DNA of 64,000 nt from Rostratula benghalensis (taxonomy: Eukaryota > Chordata > Aves > Charadriiformes > Rostratulidae): assembly GCA_013399305.1 (NCBI GenBank), contig VXAI01000158.1, positions 1,301,661-1,365,660 of the forward strand, read 5' to 3'. A program made the position numbers and the translations under genes. A model generated the notes under the pieces. It had not been told where the DNA came from. It was given only the letters and a program-made list of their open reading frames with translations, and did not search any database. The number at the start of each line of letters is the position of its first letter. Position 1 is the stretch's first letter. Shown here one piece after another: positions 1-11,205 of this stretch.

Positions 1-2085
1 TTTTTTCTTAAACATGCAGGGTTTGTAGATAAAAGACTTACATTGTGAATTTTTATGCAGTCATTTAAGTCAACTGATGACATCTGTCAGCTCTGCTGTT
101 TTTCCTCCTATTGGGATGTGAACTACGTGAGTTGGATCTCTGGTAATTTGCATGCGAAAGAGGGTTGTGTCTTTTTTTAAATAGATGATCATTTCCAGCT
201 ATCTCTCCTCAAGGGTTCATTGGAAGAGGCATCCTGCAGTTCTTTTTTTTTTTTTCCCCCATTTCCCATCCTTCTAGTTTCAAAAAACTACAGCTCCTCA
301 GAAGTCTCAACTACACCAGACGATCTCCATCACAGAAGCCAAACAGAAAATCAGAACATCTCAGAGTATTTTGAGTAAAATGCTAAAAGTCCTGAGCAGA
401 GAAAACATCAGAAAATCTCTGTTGAATGAGCTCACTCAGTGCAAGCACAGGGAATCAAAGCTATTTGTTTAAACAAAGAGGCCCAACTTGGCATACAAAG
501 GCCATAATAGAATCAGTTTTGACACTTGCAGAAAACCACCCTACAAATAGCAAAAGGTCAAAGTGTTACCTTGAAGTGCTTTGGAAAACTAACACCTCTG
601 GCCACCAAAAATCTCATTTTGATTTTAAATGAGACTTGGTCTACTGTTTGCTCAGTACCCTTAGCCCTCTGTGATAACTGGTATGAGATCCCAACTTGCT
701 ACAAAGTATCCCTCTTTAGTGAAATGCCCAGGTAGACTGTAGCTCTTCTCTCAAGCTACATAATCAATATATCTTGAACTTGACCTGAAGTGATGAAACA
801 CCTGGAAGGGCAAGAGAATTATTTCAACTTTATGCCCCTTTGGCCCTTAGTATTACCTACTTTTGCTTGTATTTCTGCAAAGAAAGTCCTGTTTCTTCTC
901 AAAACCTTTCCAATAAATCTTTTTTAAATGTGGAAAAAATATTTCATGCTATTCCCTTTATTTATGCACATATAAATTACATAAATATGATTGCAACTCC
1001 TTATATATTTATAACTTTATAGGACAAAGAAATATATGTCACTACAGAACAAACTTTTCTATAAAAATTTTGAATAAGTAGGAAAAAGCCAACCTGAATC
1101 AAGTTCTAACTTCTGTATCAGTAAAACAGTGTGGGTTACTTTTTATTGTCCTAATGACTTTAATGCCCAAAAAAAATTCACTTATTGAGTTGAAATGTTT
1201 ATCCTTTATAGGATGTATGCAAGAAATTATGATACTTGAGCTGTTTCAGTGTACATTAAGCTATTATTTTAAGATACTGAATAATTGCTATTGAGAAATT
1301 GTGAACACCAGCAGTTCTGAAGTTCAAAAGCTGACCTATCAGAGCACTGCACAATAAGCAGGTTTTCCTTCCTCCTCTCATGTTGCATTTTGCACTGTCT
1401 ACTCTGAAGGATACACCATATTTTTGAATATATTCAGCAAAATTAATAAGTCCAATAAAAGAAGCAGATAACCTTATCAGTATTTCCTTGTGTCGGATTG
1501 TAGACTGAGGAAATGAGCATTTGTATGAGCTTTTATAAAACTCTGCGTCTTCAATATTATTGCTGAGTATATAATGGGAAATGAAAAAAAGGAGATTGCA
1601 TATGTAATGGAAATTTTCTGATTTGTATTCAAAATACATGTTCGTAGATACTTTGTAATATTTACCAGTTCTCGTGAGCAGCACCTTGGCTTTCGATATT
1701 CTGTAAACAAATGGCCCACAAGCAGCTTGCAATGATTTAATGATCCATAAATAAGAAATAAGTTGCAAGTTTTTGCAAAATTTGACCTAGGTTTTAAAAA
1801 ATAGATGATAAATTTAAGGTTTTAAACATTTACTTAGGTGCCATAAGGAGTTATTTATTTCTTCTTGCAGGAAGCAAGTGTCCTGATGGTCCTGGAGATG
1901 TCAAAAAGTTCCCACTGTGGGAATTGTGTCCAAGCACTGGCACCAAAAAAAAAAACGTGGTATTGCAATAAAATTCTTTGTATTCTTAGTACTGCAGGTG
2001 CTGTGAGGAGAAAATTCAGTATGTGTGGCAGCAAAGATTATTGGTATGATAATAATGAATGAAGAATAATGCTCTATAGATTTAG
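1..2085. other. AT-rich unique DNA, no gene recognised
   Basis: No repeat family, RNA gene or coding exon is recognisable here. A 13-base T run lies at 243-255, followed by five C. The only long reading frame is 1256-1768 on the minus strand (170 codons). It begins with Met and has no domain I recognise, and a second minus-strand frame is open across 1477-1719. The stretch is best read as intergenic or intronic DNA. Confidence 0.6.
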
Positions 2086-2290
2086 TCAAATCTTGCCAGT
2101 AAAGACTAAGGCAAAGGCGGCATGTACTTCCCCAGATTTTTCTGTGTCATCTGCTGCTAGGTCCCCTGCCCCCTTCAGCAGCAGGCCCACATTTTTCCTT
2201 TTGCTGGTGGGGCACATGTGGAAGACCTTCTTGCTGAACTTTACGTCCTTTGCTTCCACATGGAGACCAAACCCCAATCCCTGCCCATTC
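2086..2290 (-). mobile_element. CR1 LINE ORF2 fragment (between endonuclease and reverse transcriptase)
   Basis: The minus-strand frame (2277 down to 2086, 63 codons) reads through KRKNVGLLLKGAGDL, then DDTEK, then FALVFTGKI. CR1 ORF2 proteins carry a linker of the form 'N/KVGPLLNGAGDLVT-DTEKAEVLNAFFASVFTGK' just before the reverse transcriptase domain, and the same order and spacing of blocks is seen here. Similarity fades at both ends: a stop follows GKI and no RT catalytic block follows. This is an inactive, 5'- and 3'-truncated internal relic. Assignment to CR1 rests on remembered family pattern, not on a database search. Confidence 0.72.
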
Positions 2291-3846
2291 TGACAGTGTC
2301 TCTATATTCCTCCTGGGTACCCTTATATGCAAACTGATGACAACTATCATTTGTACTCTTCTATTTTACTTATTTTCATAGTTCAGACCATATCAGGTCT
2401 ATGAATATGAAACATTGTTTTTATCATGATTTAGTAGGATACTGACGTCCTAAGCAGCCCTGGGCAAGAACTGGATATTCTGCTTCACAGAGTTAATTCT
2501 TTTTGTTTCTTCTGAAATGGTTTTTCTATTAAGTGAAACTGGGTAAAAAATAATGTTATGAGGGCAACAAAAAAAACTATCACAGAAAAAGTCCTTTATT
2601 TTGTCTTTCTTAAAATGATTCTCTACAACGTTGTTTTCTTTCTAGAAAGCAGTCTTAAATAAGGAGATGGAAATATTCCATTCTGAGAGATTAGGTAAAA
2701 AAGGTAAATGAAATAGTTTAAAAAAATGTGTTAATTTTGGATGCTAATGGAATTGTCCCTTTAATATATATCTATATATATGTCACCAGTTCCCATCCTG
2801 CAATAAGAATGACTTAAGAAGAAAGTGCACGTATAAAACAGCTGTGCCTCAAACTATGATTTAGGACTAACATCAGCAGACATTTCTTCATGTCCTAAGA
2901 AGCTTCTCCTTTTTATAAATCTTTGAAGATTTACAGTACAACAAAACCCACAATGCAATCACTTGCTTCCATATATGCACCTCTATTGGGGCATAGTGGC
3001 ATAAGCATCAATGTGGTAACAATTCTAGGTATAAATATAGGTATAGTCTTTTCTTATTGAAAAGAAGGATTTTTTCCAAGCTACTAAATCGTTATCCTCT
3101 AACCTAATTCCTGAAATACTGTAAAATATAAAAGACAAGGTCTGTGCCTGCAGGGAAAATTTTTTTTTCATCCCAACTTTTCATGTCTTCCTAGGGCATG
3201 TCGTCTTGCACCTCGGAAACTTTCCTTGACTCTTCCAGTTTCCTCCTCCTCATTTGTGCTTGATTCATTTCTCATCTGCACTACACCCCTATGGCACTTC
3301 TTCTGCCTCCATCTCCAAGGTTCATAAGTCATAGACTTTAAGTAACTGGTTTTCTAAGACATGCCCATGCAACTGACATGTCCTGCTTGGGGGAGTATTT
3401 CTTCCTTGCATGTTTTATAACAAACTGCAGTTTCAATGGTTTTGCCATTTTTCAGGCTTTTGCCAAGCGCTGTGTCTTTTCCAGTTCTGTTACTTGCACT
3501 GTTTGTCAGACTGGTTCAAAATAAAAAGAGGATTTTTGGGGGCTATCCCAGATGGTAATTACTAGTGTCAAAAAAGGCTGTGTCCTTGTTCTTCTCAGTG
3601 CAAGTTTAATTTCATCTTTCATGACTGAGTCAGAAACAAAGGTGTACCTTTTGATGTTTGTGTTTATTGAATTGTCCTATTGATTTCCGTTTAAGGACAC
3701 CATGAATTATTTTCCATAAAAGGGTACCAGAATGCCCTTGATAAACTGAAGTCAACAGAAACTGAAATAGACTGTGTTGTAGGGCATAATCATGAATTAA
3801 AATAAAAAGCCAGTTGCTAAAAGCCTTGCTCATTTTCTATATTAGG
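2291..3846. other. Unique AT-rich DNA, nothing recognised
   Basis: Unique-looking sequence with short A and T runs and a small (TA)n-like patch at 2763-2781. I see no gene, RNA or repeat family that I can support. Confidence 0.55.
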
Positions 3847-3908
3847 ATAGAATAGAATAGAATAGAATAGAATAGAATAGAATAGAATAGAATAGAATAG
3901 AATAGAAC
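3847..3908. repeat. (TAGAA)n pentanucleotide microsatellite
   Basis: About twelve uninterrupted units of TAGAA, then an imperfect TAGAACAGAA. It sits exactly where the terminal tail of the adjoining minus-strand CR1 copy is expected, so it probably expanded from the CR1 3' tail. Length polymorphism between individuals is likely. Confidence 0.95.
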
Positions 3909-4050
3909 AGAATTTAACTGGAAGGGGTCTGCAACCCTTGCTGGACAAACCCTTGTTTGTCTAGTCCAACTCCATATTTGGAGGTTATTCTGAAAGATTT
4001 GCACTGAGGTCAAAATCAGGTTGACTAAAGAGTGCGACTGAAAAGGGTAT
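3909..4050 (-). mobile_element. CR1 LINE 3'-end fragment, diverged
   Basis: After the TAGAA tail comes CAGAATTTAACTGGAAGGGG and then CTAGTCCAACTCC. These correspond to the start of the avian CR1 3' UTR read on the reverse strand ('AACTGGAAGGGACC...TAGTCCAACTGCC'). A small insertion repeating an ACCCTTG-type word separates the two blocks. Similarity fades near 4050, so the inner boundary is approximate. Confidence 0.7.
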
Positions 4051-4429
4051 AAAGCTGAAAAACCTTGGATCTTTTGTTTCAGTGATTCCCAAACTGTAAG
4101 ACATACCTCACTGATGTGGTGTGAGCATTTTACAGACAACACACTGTAGAACATCAGAAGACGACCCTTGTCATCGTCTGCGATCTCGGCTCAAATGACT
4201 GCACCATGCTCCTCAAACTGAGAGCTCAGGGAACATTAGTACAGGCTTTGAAGACCATTAACCAGGTTCATGCAGATTTTTTATTTCCCATCCAGTGTTG
4301 TATACACTATAGCAGATCATCTATCCTTAGCAAGCATCAGCTTCAGCAGCACAGAAATGAAGGGCATGGAGAAGTAAACAGAAGGAAAATGAGAGGATCT
4401 GGCAGAGGAGAGATGGAGAGGAACACTTT
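4051..4429. other. Unique DNA between two CR1 copies
   Basis: No gene or repeat family recognised. An open frame at 4206-4496 runs from this interval into the next CR1 copy and has no recognisable domain. Confidence 0.5.
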
Positions 4430-4721
4430 ATCAGGGAGTGGAGCAATAGAACTAGGGGTAATGGCTTTAAACTGCAAGAGGGAAGATTTAGATTAGATAT
4501 TAGGAAGAAATTTTTGACTGTAAGGCTGGTGAGACACTGGCCCACGTTGCCCAAAGAGGCTCTGGGTGCCCCATCCCTGGAGGTGTTTCAGGCCAGGTTG
4601 GATGGGTCTTTGAGCAACCTGGTCTGGTGGGAGCTGTCCCTGCCCATGTCAGGGAGGTTGGAACTTGATGATCTTCATGATCCCTTCCAACTCTAACCAT
4701 ACTATGAGTCTATGATTCTAT
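4430..4721 (+). mobile_element. CR1 LINE 3' end, plus orientation
   Basis: Contains in order the diagnostic CR1 blocks: 'GGGGTAATGGCTTTAAACTG', 'TTAGATTAGATATTAGGAAG', 'GTGAGACACTGG', 'GGTGCCCCATCCCTGGAGGT', 'GGCCAGGTTGGATGGG', 'CTGCCCATG', and a terminal octamer tail (CTATGAGTCTATGATTCTAT). It is a 5'-truncated copy containing only the end of ORF2 and the 3' UTR. Frames open inside it on either strand (4514-4696, 4327-4554, 4500-4700) are shadows of this element. Confidence 0.96.
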
Positions 4722-6358
4722 ATGTGTCATTTTTCCACAGGGAAATGTTAAGGGTGTCATCAAAGTGTACCCTTCAATGCTATTTCCTAGCCTTTACTGA
4801 AGCCAGTTTGGATTCAGCAATTTGGAACCCCAAGCTACCAGCATTTGTTTCTGCAACGTTATTGTACCTTGACAGATGACATCAAGGTGAAAGTGTTCCT
4901 GTCACCCTGTTGTATCTTATCAGTGGCATCTGTATACCTCAAAATATTGATACAGCGTTATTTGTATTTACTTTCTAAAAATACTGAATACACTGCTTTT
5001 TTTTTTTTTTTTGGCTGGGGATCTGTTGGTTTAATTAAAAAAAGAAATCTTTTGTCTTTCAAATATGCCTATGGAAAACGCAGATTAAGCTGATCTAAGA
5101 CCTCATGCTATCTGTGTACTGGTATCAAAAGAAGCTAATATCAGGTATCTGAGTCAATCTCTTTAGAATCCTTGCATGAATGTTTCCTGAATAGCAACAC
5201 TTTAGCAGGCAACTGAAAGCAGAAGATTAATTTGGATGCTCTGAATTGGCTGTTTTCTTGTGATTAGGGATACATTAGTAAACTAAGTGGCCCCAAGGTG
5301 TGGACTTCTGGAGTCTTAAGAGTGTGTCCATACTCTGCAGTTGCTAGTCCAGTCTCAAAAATAACTAACCTGAGTAACGCTTTGTCGGGTAAGACACAGG
5401 TAAAGTTCAATGGGAAAGTGTGTGCTAGGGACAACTGTTGGTAAGGTGTTAGAAGCCAGCCACCCTGATTTGAAGGTCAAGAAACTACAGAGGGTTTTCT
5501 TAGTGGAGGCAAGGAGAGCCTAGTGTGACTGGTCTCCTACCTGAACTACCTGAGATCCTTGCAATTCAGTATGGTGACTCCAGGACAGTATCAGAAGGCA
5601 TAATAACAGTAATTTAGGAACTAAAAGGAAATGATTCACCATCTTTCTCAACCATCCTAACCTCTGAAATGCTGTCTTAGTACTATCATGCAGATAACTC
5701 CAAATTTTCCATCTATATAGATAGTTTTTTGGTTTCTTTTTTTTTATTTTTTTCCTTCTAAGCTTGACACACCCGTTCCCTAACTCTTTGCAGACAAAGT
5801 AAGTGCGAGACATTAAAAATTACTCAAAGTCATTTGCATTACATCCCACAAAATAGGTTTGCCTAAGGTCTCTTTTTGTGTCTGAACCTCTGTGTCCAAA
5901 GATGCTGATCTCTCCCACCACATTTCAGAGTCAATGGCCAGTCAAGCCTCCTTAACCATCCCACTGGCTGGTGTGGACAAGGTTTCTGCAGTGAACAGCA
6001 CAAAAGGGAAAAAGTTGACATTGATTTTGGCTGCTTTTGAATGCACCAAACAGAGACCACCCACCTTTTACTTTTGGGTCAAAGGAGGGTAACATTGAAA
6101 TTAGTACCTTGAGATTTAAATGTATGGTGCTGTTTAAGTACATTCATCTTTGCAGACTGAGAAGACCAGCAGTTTTCCCAGAAGCTCAGGAGAATGGAAG
6201 GTAAGAGTTCAGCTGCTGTGTTGATAAAGCTGCCTTTGACACCCTGCCCCTTAGAGACTATGAATTTCCATCATCAAATATCAGCAATGGCTAGTGAATC
6301 AACCATCAGCCAATGTTTTTGCAGTCCTTTGAAGTTGGAAAATGCTTCTCTGTGCTGC
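4722..6358. other. Unique DNA with a poly(T) run
   Basis: No gene recognised. A 16-base T run occurs at 4997-5012 and a T-rich patch at about 5725-5757. The minus-strand frame at 5520-5813 owes its lysine-rich segment to that T-rich patch and has no recognisable domain. Confidence 0.55.
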
Positions 6359-6411
6359 TTCTTTTTCTTTCTTTTTCTTTTTTTTTTTTTTTTTCTTTTT
6401 TTCCCCCCCCC
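6359..6411. repeat. T/C-rich low-complexity tract
   Basis: CTTTTT-type units pass into a long T run and end in eight C residues. This is a simple polypyrimidine tract with no neighbouring exon that I can support. Confidence 0.9.
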
Positions 6412-6694
6412 AACTTCTGGCAGGCATGTAAATGGGACATTTTCACCCAAAGCGTTATTTTAGCCTTTTATTTTACAGAGATAAATTAGACATTTTGTTC
6501 CATTCTCTGAAAAAAATAATTAAAAGAATGAAAAAGTCTGATTTGATTCCTAATATGCAAAGAAAGCTTAAACTGGCTAATAATTGCTAATATAGTACTT
6601 AAAGCTTCCTCTGACTCACAGCCAACTGGAGAGGGCAAGTCAAAACAACCTCAGATAAATAATGAAAGCATTTAAAGATGTTAGGCTTATATTT

Positions 6695-6772
6695 TGATCC
6701 TAATCTTTAGCTAGTATAAATCTGCCCAGCTCAATGGAATGAGTAGAGCTGCAGAAACTGAAGACTGGGTCC
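6695..6772. repeat. Ancient palindromic amniote interspersed repeat, diverged copy
   Basis: Reads AGCTAGTATAAATCTGCCCA, then GCTCAATGGAATGAGTAGAGCTG, ending CTGAAGACTGGGTCCC (joined here in short blocks). It resembles the archosaur and turtle palindromic repeat whose arms read 'CAGCTGGTGTAAATCAGC' around a core of the form 'CTCCATTGAAGTCAATGGAG' and end in 'GATCTGGCCC'. Copies of the same kind occur at 54925-55010 and 56394-56477. The similarity is by eye and the copy is old. Confidence 0.5.
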
Positions 6773-9149
6773 CATTTTCAAGACTTCCCTAGGTCATAAG
6801 TGAGTAGAATCTGTTTTTATCAATATTTCTAAATCCGGTTATTTATTTCTCACTAACTGATAGCTTCTGAAACATTTTTTGAATGGGGATAAATACAGAT
6901 TATTACCCTCTCTTTTCTGTACTCTCTGCAGAGGTGAAATTGAGCAGTGCTAGAATATAAATGATTGTATTTTTGAACATGGATCCATCTCATATAACTT
7001 TGACTGTGCTAGACTGACATAGACATCTGAGCTAGTCACCCTAGGCTCCTTTTATGATCAGTCACGATGAAAAGATTCTTCAAAGATTTAATTTCCCTTT
7101 CTTCTGGTAAACATCTAAAATTTTTCAGATGATCTGAGATCTAGAAGTGTCTATTTCTGTCTACTGACTATAAATGAGAGAACATAGCCAATTCACACAT
7201 TATTATCTATGTTATTGTTGATGAATTAAGGTGAGACAAATCTTTTGCCATCAAACAAGCTTATCAGTTAGATGCACTCTGGTTTACACAGGACCTCTGC
7301 ACAGAAGGGTGTCAACTTAGATGAAATTTCATGGTTCACCAGAAGAGAAAGACAATTGATGCACAAGTCTTCTGCATGGTAAATTCCTCTCTCAAACTGA
7401 CTACGCAACTGGCGTGTTGCAACTCTAACCTCCTTGTGCTTGCATTCTTTCTTCCAAAGTTATTCTTTCTCTGTTCAATCAAAATTAATATAGTTTTTTC
7501 CCAGATTTATCAAATAACCTGAATGCCAGTGAGGATTTCCAGAGCCCTGCTATAACATAAGAATCTGTAGGGGCAGTGGTCAGCTGAGCTGGCTGTGGAC
7601 TGAATTAGGACCTGTGACAATGCTGTTCCCTTATTCCATATTTATTTTCTCATTGATGGGAATAACAGCAGTCTGACAACAGCCGGAAAATGGCCAAAAC
7701 TCCCTGCCTTGTCTTGCCTGAAAATCTTGATTGGCTGTTATTGTTACTGTCTTGGTGGGAGACACACTGAATAAAAGAGCTGCTGCTCATAGAAATGACC
7801 TTTTTATTGGTCACCACCACTTGTGTAGAAGCAGAATCAGAAAATTCATCTCTCCAGGGTTTTTTATCCCATCTTCAACCTTCTTGTGTTGCCTGGAAAA
7901 CCTTTGTCTTTACAGGGGCAACATTCAGTTTTTCCTCCAGTCCTCTGAGTGTTTGAGCTACTTGGGCTCAGATAGCCTTAAGGAGAATGTATCAGCTGCC
8001 AAATGGAGATGTTTTTGCTTTAGGGCTCCACATGCTCCTCTTGCTTAAATTGTGGTCTACAAGGAGAATTCAGAGCTAAAAAATAAAAAAAAGAGGTAGG
8101 CCTGCTATATTACTGAAAAGTTGAGATGCCTTAAGATAGTGGTTTGTGGGGTCAGAGCACTGTTTTTTAGCAATGTACATTCTTCATTCAACACTTAGTG
8201 TTGAAAAAAACCAAAGGAGTTTAGTAAGGAGGCCAACACAATTTGGTCAATATAACTGTAGGCTTAACCAAAGTGCAGTGACACTTTTGTACTTGTCATG
8301 GAGATCACAATTACAACACATAGGAATAATCAAAATTCTGCATTTTTGTGAACGTATATCAATTCTCCCATACATCTCAATTACACTGGCCACCTATGCA
8401 TGTACAAACATACATTCAGGATTGGATAATTTCTGAATGGTTATTATCCTGGCAAAGAATATCTGGATCTAAACCCAGAAGTGTATGTTAGTCTGGTAGA
8501 CAACCAAAGTTACGTGAGATGGATCCAAATTAGAAACTGCAGTTGTATCTACTCTGGCACTACCTGGATTCTCTTTTCTGACAGGTAACGAATTGAGAGT
8601 GTATGTTGGAAATATTGTACACATATTTAACAAATCCTTTGGAGAGACCTATGTACACCCACCATTAGTAAAGTTCCTCAATGGAAACCCAGAGGTACTT
8701 CGCTTCAATCTTTGCCAAGTATTTACTGTAGAAATTCTAAACAAAAAGGACTCAGAAATTTTCAGAATGGCAGTTTCTGAAATCTCCATTTTGTGAAAAA
8801 TCCCTCAAACATAGTGGTTTTTTTCCTCACCTCAAGGTGTTTGCAACCGTACTGTGTATGTGGGAGTGACATGAAGTGAGTTGCGAGTCAGCCCTAGACA
8901 CAGATCCATCAACTGTAGACATCTAATTAAGTACCAGCTATCTAAGCTTCCATTACAGGCAGTGGAGATCTCATTCATATCTGCCACAAAAGTAGAATAT
9001 CATAGGACACCTCAAATAGCACTGAACACCTATGTTTAAGCGTCTGAATCATAGGTTGATATTTATGGGCAGTCAAGCTGTAGATGAGTTCCATTCTTAA
9101 CATTGCCACTTTAACTACCCAGAAGAGCCACTGTCCGTGAATGTAGAAA
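6773..9149. other. Unique DNA, nothing recognised
   Basis: About 2.4 kb without a recognisable gene, RNA or repeat. The open frames here (7331-7522, 7731-8048, 8146-8436, 8593-8796) show no domain, no conserved-looking composition and no flanking splice pattern that would single them out. Confidence 0.55.
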
Positions 9150-9475
9150 GAAAGAAGGGGGACAAAATAGGCTAAAGAAGAGACTGATGAAGACATAACA
9201 AGAGTCTTCAAATAACTAGAAGTCAGGTAAAAAGAAGAGAAAGAAAGCTCTTCCTCATATTCAGGAAGTACAGGAGAAATAATTATGAGCATAAACTGCA
9301 TTAGGAACATCTTTCTAATGAAATGGATCATTGCAAAACAGAATGGATCACCTGGAAAGGTTGTAGTAGGTCCATGCTGGAAAGCTTTGGTGAAAAGGCA
9401 GAAAGCATGGACTGGGCTTCCTCCTGAGGTCTCTTCCAGCCTCACTTATAATGATTTTATAACTGTATTTTTCTG
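9150..9475 (+). mobile_element. Ancient CR1-type LINE 3' end, plus orientation
   Basis: Diverged but collinear with old amniote CR1 3' ends: 'GACTGATGAAGACATAAC', 'GTCTTCAAATAACTAG', 'ATTATGAGCATAAACTGCA', 'AGGAACATCTTTCTAATG', 'GGATCACCTGGAAAGGTTGT', then 'CTCCTGAGGTCTCTTCCAGC' and a decayed terminal 'ATGATTTTATAAC'. The antisense frame 8975-9445 (156 codons) overlaps it and is probably incidental. Many point changes indicate an insertion far older than the copies at 4430 or 21029. Confidence 0.68.
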
Positions 9476-9934
9476 TGCCAGGGAATTGGAAAATTATCTC
9501 CGTGGGTGGAAATGGACTTGCCCCCATCACATAGGTCTCCTGACACCACCAACAGAATTTTAAATGAGGAGTTAGACAGTCTGGAGTTCTTTAATAGGGC
9601 TTTGCTGCCAAGGGGCCCAACATGTTTCCCATAATGAGGCAAGGGTAGGAGGAGAGAAGAGGGAAATTCCTCTATTCTTTATATTTCCATAGTATTTTGT
9701 AATTAATTTGATGCTTTTACAGAAAATTAATTGGGTTTTGATAATGAAATATAAAGGAGTAGCCAGACACTGGCAAATTAGGAAAAAAAAAAATATCACA
9801 GCCTAATAGGCCCCCACGTCAGACTGATAATGCTGTCTCCCTCAGGTGCTTAAGAAAAAAATAGCCCAAGAGGAGATGCTATGAAAGTACTTGCCAATTG
9901 AAGGGTTAATCTGCCTTCCTTCCCTACTCCCCTG
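9476..9934. other. Unique DNA, nothing recognised
   Basis: No gene or repeat that I can support. A short A run occurs at about 9782-9793. Confidence 0.5.
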
Positions 9935-10260
9935 CTCCCTCACAACTAAAGCTAAGCAGATTAATTAAAACTTAAAAGGATTCTGATTTAGTTATGGGTA
10001 AGAAAGTGAAGTGCTGCAGCCTCACGCCTATAATTCACCATTGCGGAGTGACACTCAGACAGGCCAGGCTGTAATTAGCTTATGATGTAGTATGTTCCCT
10101 GCAATTCTTCACAAAACCCCTCTTTTAGTTTTTTCCCTGTCTTACCTCATCTCATCTCCCCTCTCCTCCCTCACAAGATGAAGGCATTTTAGAGTGGTAA
10201 ATATTAATTTATGGGAAGACAATGGCTGTGGGTCAAACGGGAGGCTGATGAATCGGCTCC
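9935..10260. promoter_or_regulatory. Candidate conserved non-coding (enhancer-like) block
   Basis: Free of repeats, low in simple sequence, and dense in homeodomain-type cores: AGATTAATTAAAAC near 9957, CTGTAATTAGCTTATG near 10069, and AATATTAATTTATGG near 10200. It also has isolated CpGs (TGCGGAG, AATCGGCTCCGTC) in an otherwise CpG-poor context. This is the composition typical of vertebrate developmental enhancers in gene deserts. No direct evidence of conservation or activity is available from one sequence. Confidence 0.3.
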
Positions 10261-10936
10261 GTCAACTCAACAGGTATCCTCTCCACTTCATCTGTCATCC
10301 CCTGGTGAAACAGAAAGCCATTCTATAATATTTCTACTTAATATTTCATTTTTCCTAATATATTATCGGTAAGAAAGCAGTGAGCAGGGAAAAAAAAAAT
10401 AGACATCCACAGTTATGAGTATCTTCCCTTTCCCCTCAAACTACTATGAAGTGCAGCAAGTTTTTTTATTATCCACATGTAGCAGTTAATTTCCCACATT
10501 ATTTACTACAGTGAATAATTTATTAATTTCTGTTGTCATGCCATGAAACTATCAAGCCCATGAACCAAAAGTACAATTGCTCTGTGTGGCGATCTAGTAC
10601 AAAAGCTATACAACTAGCTGAATGTCCTTGAAAATATCTAAAAGAAAACATTTAAATACGTAATGTTATGTGAGAGCTCTTTTCATAGAGTTGATTTTCA
10701 TTCTGTGAAGCTAATCCTGCCCTTTGGATTTTGGTAGCAAGCTCCAAATAGGAGACATATTGAGTACACCTGTAACGGTATACATAATACTGGTGGGACA
10801 GATCAATCCCAGCTGTGGGATGGAACATACTGCATTTCTTATTAAGGAAGGTTGGTAGCCTACATTTGGTAGCCTGCTGGTGTTGAAAATTGCCACCTAG
10901 AAACTTTTTTTAAAAATTGAGATAGTGTGATTTCAC
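10261..10936. other. Unique AT-rich DNA
   Basis: Nothing recognisable. It may extend the preceding candidate block, since TAATATTTC and TATTATCGG words continue to about 10370, but I see no boundary. Confidence 0.5.
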
Positions 10937-11205
10937 ATAGAATCATAGAATTGCCTAGGTTGGAAGGGGTCTTTCAGGTCATCAAGTCCAACCGTGAACC
11001 TAACGCTGACAAAAACCATCACTAAACTCTTATCTCTAAGCACTTAATGTCTACCCATCTGATAAATATGTCTGGGGATGGTGACTCAACTATTTCCCTG
11101 GGCAACCTGTTCTAATATTTCACAGAAGATGTCTCTCAATGAAGAAATTTTTTCATAATATCCAATCTAAACCTCCCCTGGCACAACTTGAGGCTTTAGT
11201 GGCTA
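10937..11205 (-). mobile_element. CR1 LINE 3' end, minus orientation
   Basis: Starts with the reverse-complement CR1 tail (CATAGAATCATAGAATTGCC), followed by GGTTGGAAGGGGTCTTTCAG, TCAAGTCCAACC, GGGGATGGTGACTCAAC, CCCTGGGCAACCTGTTC and TCCAATCTAAACCTCCCCTG. Truncated after about 270 bases within the end of ORF2. Moderately diverged. Confidence 0.95.

Noticed and set aside
3847..3908. Regular array considered as a CRISPR-like repeat
   Set aside because: The unit is five bases with no spacers; a microsatellite.
8975..9445. Minus-strand 156-codon frame
   Set aside because: Overlaps an old CR1 relic in antisense for most of its length and shows no domain.
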